A stretch of DNA of 21,267 nucleotides, from positions 1 through 21,267 of the forward strand of contig JBCDBL010000076.1 of NCBI GenBank assembly GCA_039183635.1, given 5' to 3'. The notes under the pieces were generated by a model that ran no database searches, was not told the DNA's origin, and saw only the letters and a program-made list of their open reading frames with translations. This DNA is from JBCDBL01 sp039183635. GTDB taxonomy: Bacteria; Pseudomonadota; Alphaproteobacteria; Caulobacterales; Parvularculaceae. Both the position numbers and the translations under genes were made by a program. Within the stretch, counting starts at the first letter, position 1, and each line of letters starts with the position of its first letter. This document shows positions 15,847 to 21,267 of this stretch, one piece after another.

Positions 15847-17301
15847 TTACTCCGCCGCCACCCGCGTTGCATCGGCGGCGCTTTTCTTTTGTCGAATATG
15901 GGCGTCGATCGCCTCTGCGGCGACGCGCCCGTCCCGAATGGCCCACACCACAAGGGAGGCGCCCCGAACAATATCGCCGGCGGCGAACACGCCGGGGATC
16001 GTCGTTTCCAAAGTGGCGTTGTCCACCTTCAATGTGCCGCGGCGGGTGACGCCAAGCTCCGGCGCGCCGAACAGGCGCGGCGTTTCTTCAGGTTCGAAGC
16101 CGAGGGCCTTGATCACAAGATCGGCCTTGATGTCGAAGTCGGAGCCTTCGATCTCCGTCGGTTGGGCCCGGCCGGAGGCGTCAACGGCGCCAAGACGCAT
16201 CCGCACCGCCCGGACGGCGGAGACCTTGTCGGCGTCGCCGATGACGGCCTTCGGCGCGGCGAGCCATTCGAAGACGACGCCCTCCTCCTCGGCGTGGGAC
16301 ACCTCCCGCGCCGAACCCGGCATATTCTCTTTGTCCCGCCGATAAAGACAGGTGACGGACGCCGCCCCCTGGCGCACCGACGTGCGCACGCAATCCATAG
16401 CCGTATCCCCGCCGCCGATAACGACGATATTCTTGCCCTCGGCGTTGAGACGGCCGTCGTCAAAGGCGGGCACGGCGTCGCCGAGCCCCTTGCGGTTGGA
16501 GGCGGTTAAAAACTCAAGAGCCGGCGCGACCGCCGCGCCGCCGGCGCCGGGGCACGCAAGATCCCGGGCCTTGTAAACGCCGACGCCGATGAGGATCGCG
16601 TCATGTTTTTCCCGCAGCTCCTCCAAAGTCGCATCCCGCCCCACCTCGAAATTCAGCTTGAATTCGATCCCGCCCTCTTCAAGGCGGTCATTGCGGCGGC
16701 TGACGATGGATTTGTCCAGCTTGAAGTTCGGAATGCCGTAAATCAAAAGACCGCCGGACCGGTCATGGCGGTCGTAAATCGTGACCTTATAGCCCTTCAG
16801 CCGCAGCGCTTCGGCCGCGGCGAGGCCCGCGGGTCCGGCGCCGATGACGCCGACGCTCTCCGGCAGCTCCGCCGCCGGGCGAATCGGCTCCACCCAGCCG
16901 TTTTCCCAGGCGGTTTCGGTGATGTACTGCTCCACCGCGCCGATGGTGACGGTGCCGTGGCCCGACTGCTCGATGACGCAGGAGCCTTCGCAAAGCCGGT
17001 CCTGGGGGCAGATCCGGCCGCAGATTTCCGGCATGGTGTTGGTGGCCGAAGAGACCTTATAGGCCTCCTCCAGGCGATCCTCCGCCACAAGGCGCAGCCA
17101 GTCGGGGATGTTGTTGTGGAGGGGGCAATGCTCCTGGCAGAACGGCACGCCGCATTGGGAGCAGCGCGCGGCCTGAGCCTCGGCCCGGTCGGCGCTGAAT
17201 TTCTTATAGATCTCACCGAAATCGTCCCGTCGGTCCTCCGCGGGGCGTTTTTCCGGCGTCTCGCGACGCCGCGAGACGAATTTCAACATTCGTTCCGTCA
17301 T
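15847..17301 (-). CDS. gltD: Glutamate synthase (NADPH) small subunit
   Basis: GltD takes electrons from NADPH through FAD and iron-sulphur clusters to GltB. The 484-residue protein has the N-terminal cysteine sets ARCSQCGVPFCQEHC (Cys47, 50, 55, 59) and CGRICPQDRLCEGSC (Cys94, 98, 104, 108). Next come the FAD-binding GVIGAGPAGLAAAEALRLKG (about 151-170), the NADPH-binding VVIGGGDTAMDCVRTSVRQG, and the closing FAD motif GVFAAGDIVRGASLVVWAIR. I start at the ATG at 17301 (MTERMLKFV); a TTG at 17307 would add two residues. It is the first gene of the operon gltD, DUF1838-like, gltB. Its promoter should lie in the 185 bases up to 17486, where I see no clear NtrC or sigma-54 site. Confidence 0.97.
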   Translation of the reverse strand: MTERMLKFVSRRRETPEKRPAEDRRDDFGEIYKKFSADRAEAQAARCSQCGVPFCQEHCPLHNNIPDWLRLVAEDRLEEAYKVSSATNTMPEICGRICPQDRLCEGSCVIEQSGHGTVTIGAVEQYITETAWENGWVEPIRPAAELPESVGVIGAGPAGLAAAEALRLKGYKVTIYDRHDRSGGLLIYGIPNFKLDKSIVSRRNDRLEEGGIEFKLNFEVGRDATLEELREKHDAILIGVGVYKARDLACPGAGGAAVAPALEFLTASNRKGLGDAVPAFDDGRLNAEGKNIVVIGGGDTAMDCVRTSVRQGAASVTCLYRRDKENMPGSAREVSHAEEEGVVFEWLAAPKAVIGDADKVSAVRAVRMRLGAVDASGRAQPTEIEGSDFDIKADLVIKALGFEPEETPRLFGAPELGVTRRGTLKVDNATLETTIPGVFAAGDIVRGASLVVWAIRDGRVAAEAIDAHIRQKKSAADATRVAAE

Positions 17302-17486
17302 TCCCAATACCCGACTGAACCGGAGAACGCTTCATATCACACAGGCCCACGATTAGGAAAACCTTAGCGGCGGCGCGTGAAAGGCGAGACGAGTTCGCCA
17401 AAAGCTATGCCGCATTGCACCATAGGCTTCGAAAAAGCGCAAGTCTGCGACATTGCGGCGCATTTTGGCATAATCCGCCACCAATC

Positions 17487-19283
17487 TCAGGGCGGCGGCG
17501 GCGCGTAGGCGATAACGGTGTCGCCCGCCTCGGGCTTTAAGGTTTCAACGGCGCTGGCGAAGACCAGAACGCCGGCCTTCTTCACGACCAGGAACACAAC
17601 AGCATCTTCGGCGAGCTCCGCCTGATACGCTTCGAAGTCATACTCTTCCGTCAGCTTGGTTTTTTTGTAGTCCCATCCCTCATAGTGCCGGCGCAACAGC
17701 TGGTTGACGCCGATGGGCGGTTTGAACAGGGGCCGCCCCTTCACGGTGAAGGAGTAGCTGTGGGGGTGCTCCTCGTCCTTTTCATCCGCATCGCCGAGCT
17801 GAAACGTCGTCGCCCGGCCAAGCTCCGGCGCAAGGTCCGTACACACCAGAGAATTGTAGGCCCGGTTGCCTGAGACCGCGAGAAGATAGCCATATTTGTT
17901 AAGGTCCAGGTGATGCTCCGTCACCTCCGACAGGATCTCCCCGTAATAGGTGTCCACCCCGTCGAGCCGCGCCGGACGCAAACGCCGCCAGTCCGTATCG
18001 GCGATCGTCACCGGCGTCTCCAGGTCCTTAAAGAGTTTCGCCAGCCGTGCGCTCCAGGCGCTGGCGCCGACGATGAGCACGCCCGGCTGGCCGCTCACCG
18101 ACAGATCGAGCCGGCGCGCCAGGGGACCGATGGTGAAGCCGTGGGCGATGACGGTGGCGAAAATAACGGCGAAAGCGAGCGGGGTCAGCGCCTCGGCCTG
18201 GGCGTAGCCAAGATGCTGCAGCTCCGCCGCGAACAAACCCGACACGGCGGCGGCGACAATCCCCCTCGGAGCGATCCACCCCACCAATAACCGCTCCCGC
18301 CAGTCGAGGTTGCTGCCGATCGTTGCAAGCCATACGGACGCCGGGCGGACGACAAACAGCATTGCAAACACGAACAAAACGGCGGGCCAGCCAAGGGCGG
18401 CGAACATGTCCGGCGTCAGCGTGGCGGTTAAAATGACGAACACGCCGGACACGAGCAGTATGGTGATCGTCTCCTTAAACCTGCGCAGTTCTGAAAGGCT
18501 GCCGATCTTCGAGTTGGCGATGGTCACCCCCATCACCGTCACGGCCACAAGTCCCGTTTCCTTGCCAAGCAGGTTCGACACCCCGAACGCCGCGAGGACC
18601 GCACACAAAATGAACGGAGCTTTCAGATATTCCGGCACCAGACCTCTGTGAAAGGCGTCGACCAGCAAACGTCCCGCCAAAAACCCGATCGCCCCCGCCG
18701 CTGCGGAGGCGGCCGCAAGCCCGATCAACGCCACCGCCGGCGCCTCTCCATCGTGGGTCGCGGCGAGATACTGGAACACGAACACCGCGACAAGGGCCCC
18801 GATGGGGTCGTTGACGATCCCCTCCCACTTCAACAGCGTCGCCGGCCGCTGGGCGAGCTTGGCCTGGCGCAGCAAAGGCACGATCACCGTCGGCCCTGTG
18901 ACGATGAGAATGCCGGCGAAGAGCAGCGCCACAGGCCAATCGAGATTGGCGAGGTAGTGGGCCGCAAGCGCGCCGAGGCCCCAGGCGATGACCGCGCCGG
19001 GAAACACAAGCCGCCGCACCCCTGTGGAAACGTCCCGAATCTCGCGAAAATTAAGGGTCAGCCCGCCTTCGAACAGTATAATCGCGACGGCGATGGAGAT
19101 CATCGGCGTCAGCAGCGCCCCAAAGTCCGAGACCGGATCGAGCACGCCGAACACCGGCCCTGCAAGCAGCCCGGCGACGGCCATCAAGACGATGCCGGGC
19201 AGGTTGAACCGCCAGGCGAGCCATTGCGCGCCAACGCCCAAGACGCCGATGAGCGCGATTTTTATGACGAAAATCTGATCCAT
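17487..19283 (-). CDS. CPA1-type Na+(K+)/H+ antiporter with cytosolic TrkA-like domain
   Basis: Inner membrane cation/proton antiporter of 598 residues. The first 385 or so residues form about a dozen membrane helices with CPA1/NhaP motifs: AVAIILFEGGLTL, VTGPTVIVPLLRQ (128-139), and WEGIVNDPIGAL with Asn158-Asp159, the usual ion-binding pair. Residues from about 430 resemble a Rossmann-type TrkA-N domain (PGVLIVGASAWSARLAKLFK), followed by a C-terminal region with SYSFTVKGRPLF and a Pro-rich end. The expected GxGxxG nucleotide loop is degenerate here. I chose the ATG at 19283, which starts MDQIFVIKIA directly at the first helix; the frame is open to 19415, but the extra 44 residues look non-conserved. 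No strong ribosome site precedes 19283. It lies upstream of gltD with a 185-base gap and is divergent from the muramidase. Confidence 0.88.
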   Translation of the reverse strand: MDQIFVIKIALIGVLGVGAQWLAWRFNLPGIVLMAVAGLLAGPVFGVLDPVSDFGALLTPMISIAVAIILFEGGLTLNFREIRDVSTGVRRLVFPGAVIAWGLGALAAHYLANLDWPVALLFAGILIVTGPTVIVPLLRQAKLAQRPATLLKWEGIVNDPIGALVAVFVFQYLAATHDGEAPAVALIGLAAASAAAGAIGFLAGRLLVDAFHRGLVPEYLKAPFILCAVLAAFGVSNLLGKETGLVAVTVMGVTIANSKIGSLSELRRFKETITILLVSGVFVILTATLTPDMFAALGWPAVLFVFAMLFVVRPASVWLATIGSNLDWRERLLVGWIAPRGIVAAAVSGLFAAELQHLGYAQAEALTPLAFAVIFATVIAHGFTIGPLARRLDLSVSGQPGVLIVGASAWSARLAKLFKDLETPVTIADTDWRRLRPARLDGVDTYYGEILSEVTEHHLDLNKYGYLLAVSGNRAYNSLVCTDLAPELGRATTFQLGDADEKDEEHPHSYSFTVKGRPLFKPPIGVNQLLRRHYEGWDYKKTKLTEEYDFEAYQAELAEDAVVFLVVKKAGVLVFASAVETLKPEAGDTVIAYAPPPP

Positions 19284-19518
19284 AGGCTTTTGCAGAGGAG
19301 CCTGAAGCTCCCTGGCGCGGCGCGCCGAGGGCAGACCCTTTAAAGGAAGGTCGATAAAAAACAACAAGATGCACGTTACACCCTTGAGTCTAGGGATGCT
19401 CGCCAAAGATGTCACATGAAAGATGGATGTCTTTTAAAGTGCAAAGCGGTCAAAAAACCGCCACAACCTGTATAGTATACGTAGAGTATCGTGCGGGTTG
19501 GCGAAAAAGGGGATCGCA

Positions 19519-20409
19519 ATGGGCTGGCTGTCTTGGTTATCGGATCTGTTTGGCGGCGGAAAAGTCAAAAAAGCCAAAAAGGTTTTGGAAAAAGAGGCGT
19601 CTTCGTCGCGCCCGCTCTATGGCCGCGCCATCACCGAAGACGGTTTTGAGGCGGTGCGCCAGGACCTGAAAGTCGGACCCGCCGAGATTTGGACCGTCAT
19701 CGCCGTGGAGACCCGCGGCTACGGGTTTTTAAAATCGAAACTGCCGCAAATCCTCTTTGAACGCCATATTTTCCGCCGCGAAACCGACGGCCGCTTCGAC
19801 GGCGAGGCGCCGGACATCTCGAACGCCAAGGCCGGCGGCTATGTGGGCGGACAGGCAGAATACGGGCGTCTGCAAAAAGCCGCCTCCCTCGACCGCATGG
19901 CGGCGCTGCGGTCCGCCTCCTGGGGCCTCGGCCAGATCATGGGCTTTAACGCCGAGCCCCTCGGCTACGACAGCGCCGAAGACATGGTCGACCGCATGCG
20001 CCGGTCCGAGGACGCCCAGCTCGACGGCATCGCCCGGTTCCTGGAAGAAAACGGGCTGCAAAAGCCCTTGAAAAACCACGACTGGGCGACCTTCGCCAGG
20101 CGCTACAACGGGCCGGCCTACGCCAAGAACCGCTATGACGAGCGCCTCGCCGCGGAATACCGCCGCTTCTCCCGGGGCGTCCTGCCGGATCTGAACGTCC
20201 GCGCCGCGCAGCTCTATCTTGAATATATGGGGTACACGCCTTACGGCATCGACGGCATCATGGGCTCCAAAACCCGCGCCGCCATCGACCTGTTCTCCGA
20301 CGTCCACCGCCTCGGCGTTGACGTCGACGCTCTGGCGACGGTCCCGGACGACCTGCTCGCCAAAATGGAAACAGAAATGGCGAAGATCGAGGCGACCTGG
20401 CCGTTGTAA
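19519..20409 (+). CDS. N-acetylmuramidase (DUF3380 family) with peptidoglycan-binding domain
   Basis: Predicted peptidoglycan hydrolase of 296 residues. The muramidase domain (about 40-215) has EIWTVIAVETRGYGFL with the probable catalytic Glu64, KLPQILFERHIFRRETDGRF, SASWGLGQIMGFNAE, and FARRYNGPAYAKNRYDERLAAEY. A short peptidoglycan-binding domain follows (AAQLYLEYMGYTPYGIDGIMGSKTRAAIDLF, about 230-270). This family is known mainly from phage endolysins and bacterial relatives. There is no cleavable signal peptide, only the short amphipathic start MGWLSWLSDLFGGG, so export is unclear. The ATG has AAAAGGGG seven bases upstream; an in-frame TTG at 19498 is weaker. It stands alone between a divergent antiporter and its own terminator, and no other phage genes are visible. 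Confidence 0.9.
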   Translation: MGWLSWLSDLFGGGKVKKAKKVLEKEASSSRPLYGRAITEDGFEAVRQDLKVGPAEIWTVIAVETRGYGFLKSKLPQILFERHIFRRETDGRFDGEAPDISNAKAGGYVGGQAEYGRLQKAASLDRMAALRSASWGLGQIMGFNAEPLGYDSAEDMVDRMRRSEDAQLDGIARFLEENGLQKPLKNHDWATFARRYNGPAYAKNRYDERLAAEYRRFSRGVLPDLNVRAAQLYLEYMGYTPYGIDGIMGSKTRAAIDLFSDVHRLGVDVDALATVPDDLLAKMETEMAKIEATWPL

Positions 20410-20416
20410 AAAGGTA

Positions 20417-20441
20417 GGGCGGGGTTCACCCCGCTATTTTT
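20417..20441 (+). terminator. Intrinsic terminator of the muramidase gene
   Basis: GCGGGG (20419-20424) and CCCCGC (20429-20434) pair around TTCA and are followed by TATTTTT. It starts 8 bases after the muramidase stop codon. Confidence 0.85.
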
Positions 20442-20503
20442 AGGCGCTATTGCTTTTTTGCGGGCTTACGCCTCCTTACCCACGCTGTGGAGGTATTATT
20501 CAC

Positions 20504-20875
20504 TTATGATTTCCAGTCTTCTTTCAATGATACCCATGCATTGAAGCGAAACTCTCCACCAATTCTTTTAGTCTCTTGCAACAAATCCATAATGACATCT
20601 TTCATCGCAGTAATTCTTTGTTCCCAACTGAGCGAAGCATAAGATTCATGTAGCTCACTTGCCGAAATCGTGAGCGCAACATGCGGTATGTCAAATTTTT
20701 CTGTTACCTTAAAAGCCTCAATACCATCCACAATCATACTTTGCCGTGCAGCATATTCGTATAAATCTTGAAGCTGTTGAGCAGATAACATCTTAGCGCC
20801 ACCACTACCGCGCCTTGCACTCAGCAAAAGGGTGTTTAGGAGATCATTTTTCGCAGCCATTTTGAGCGACGCCAT
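20504..20875 (-). CDS. Hypothetical protein, AT-rich, unrecognised
   Basis: A 123-residue, mostly helical soluble protein with no signal peptide or membrane segment. Visible stretches are LLNTLLLSARRGSGGAKMLS, an acidic-amphipathic QQLQDLYEYAAR, and a hydrophobic-polar ITAMKDVIMDLLQETKRIGG near the end. I recognise no family. Start choice is uncertain: the ATG at 20875 gives MASLKMAAK and the ATG at 20860 gives MAAKNDLL, and neither has a good ribosome binding site. The base composition is clearly lower in GC than in the rest of the window, which suggests a different origin. The next gene on the same strand ends 45 bases upstream, so the two may form a pair. Confidence 0.6.
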   Translation of the reverse strand: MASLKMAAKNDLLNTLLLSARRGSGGAKMLSAQQLQDLYEYAARQSMIVDGIEAFKVTEKFDIPHVALTISASELHESYASLSWEQRITAMKDVIMDLLQETKRIGGEFRFNAWVSLKEDWKS

Positions 20876-20920
20876 TGATCATTTTATGGCTACGTCGGAG
20901 GCTTTACTCTAAAAAATAGC

Positions 20921-21262
20921 CTACCAATCCATCAATGAAGATGGCAGCCACATACCCAGCTCCATCAAAACCAAACATGTGAAGAGAAACAACCTCCCCC
21001 CAAAAACTTCGCCCCTAAACTCACCTAACAATGAAAACGAAAGAACGAGAAACGCAACAAACCCCGCAGGAAACAAGAAAAGAAAAGTAATGAATCCGTC
21101 AAAGGATTTAGAAACAAAAAAACCCTCGATTAAAAACACACAAAATGGAATCGAAAGCCCAATAGAAAAAACATGCTCCGTAAACCTAGGAAAATGCAGC
21201 GTGCCCCTTGCCACAAATAACAAAAAAACAAACATCCCTTTAATTATATAAAATAAGTACAA
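20921..21262 (-). CDS. Small hydrophobic membrane protein, possibly 5'-truncated
   Basis: A 113-residue frame extremely rich in Phe and Leu, with three or four likely membrane helices (IIKGMFVFLLFVA, VFSIGLSIPFCVFLIEGFFV, FITFLFLFPAGFVAFLVLSF, FLFTCLVLMELGMWL). The hydrophobic pattern on this strand, against a Lys/Asn-rich nonsense translation on the other, argues that it is real. The start at 21262 is a TTG, an internal ATG lies at 21235, and the frame is still open at the window edge, so the true start may be outside. No family is recognised. The region is strongly AT rich, like the downstream hypothetical gene. Confidence 0.5.
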   Translation of the reverse strand: MYLFYIIKGMFVFLLFVARGTLHFPRFTEHVFSIGLSIPFCVFLIEGFFVSKSFDGFITFLFLFPAGFVAFLVLSFSLLGEFRGEVFGGRLFLFTCLVLMELGMWLPSSLMDW

Positions 21263-21267
21263 ACCAA

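Noticed and set aside
17302..17486. NtrC or sigma-54 promoter for the glt operon
   Set aside because: Only a single TGCACC half-site was seen, with no paired half-site and no GG/GC boxes at sigma-54 spacing.
19519..20409. Prophage assignment for the muramidase region
   Set aside because: No structural, replication, integrase or holin genes are present, and both sides are ordinary or unrecognised genes.
20979..21251. Plus-strand 90-codon frame rich in Lys and Asn
   Set aside because: The opposite strand gives a coherent membrane protein; the Lys/Asn-rich translation is what the complement of Phe/Leu codons produces.

Overview
The window looks like chromosomal DNA of an alphaproteobacterium. 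This is inferred from the GC-rich coding style of most genes, the alphaproteobacterial form of GltB, GltD and Zur, an Oar-like TonB-dependent receptor, and short palindromic intergenic repeats with an AAAACAAAGA tail. A member of the Parvularculales or Hyphomonadales would fit, but the sequence alone does not fix the genus.

Left part (about 250-4280, plus strand): an FMN riboswitch with a downstream intrinsic terminator controls a compact vitamin operon, ribD-ribE-ribB-ribH-folE. The first four genes cover all riboflavin steps except GTP cyclohydrolase II and the phosphatase. The last gene is GTP cyclohydrolase I, which starts folate and pterin synthesis. ribB is a stand-alone DHBP synthase without a RibA half, so RibA must lie elsewhere.

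Middle (4300-10330, minus strand): a large Oar-like TonB-dependent outer membrane receptor converges on the rib operon, with terminators between them. Its first 80 or so codons are very GC rich and the rest is much poorer in GC. A 530-base intergenic stretch follows, holding two oppositely oriented palindromic elements whose tails form a 28-base inverted repeat. Next come a Zur-type zinc repressor, a small secreted protein of unknown function, a third copy of the repeat, and a GalE-like sugar-nucleotide epimerase.

Right-centre (10430-17300, minus strand): a glutamate synthase operon in the order gltD, a secreted DUF1838-like gene, gltB. The unexpected gene sits between the two GOGAT subunits with short gaps of 42 and 13 bases. 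Upstream is a CPA1-type cation/proton antiporter with a cytosolic TrkA-like domain.

Right end (19500-21267): a divergent plus-strand muramidase (DUF3380 family plus peptidoglycan-binding domain) with its own terminator, then an AT-rich segment with two unrecognised minus-strand genes. One is soluble and one is membrane-bound; the second may run off the window edge. No tRNA, rRNA, CRISPR array, transposase or integrase was seen. Nothing here is a clear new defence or mobile system. The points most worth checking are folE under FMN control, the DUF1838 insertion in the glt operon, the composition break in the receptor, and the AT-rich orphan pair.
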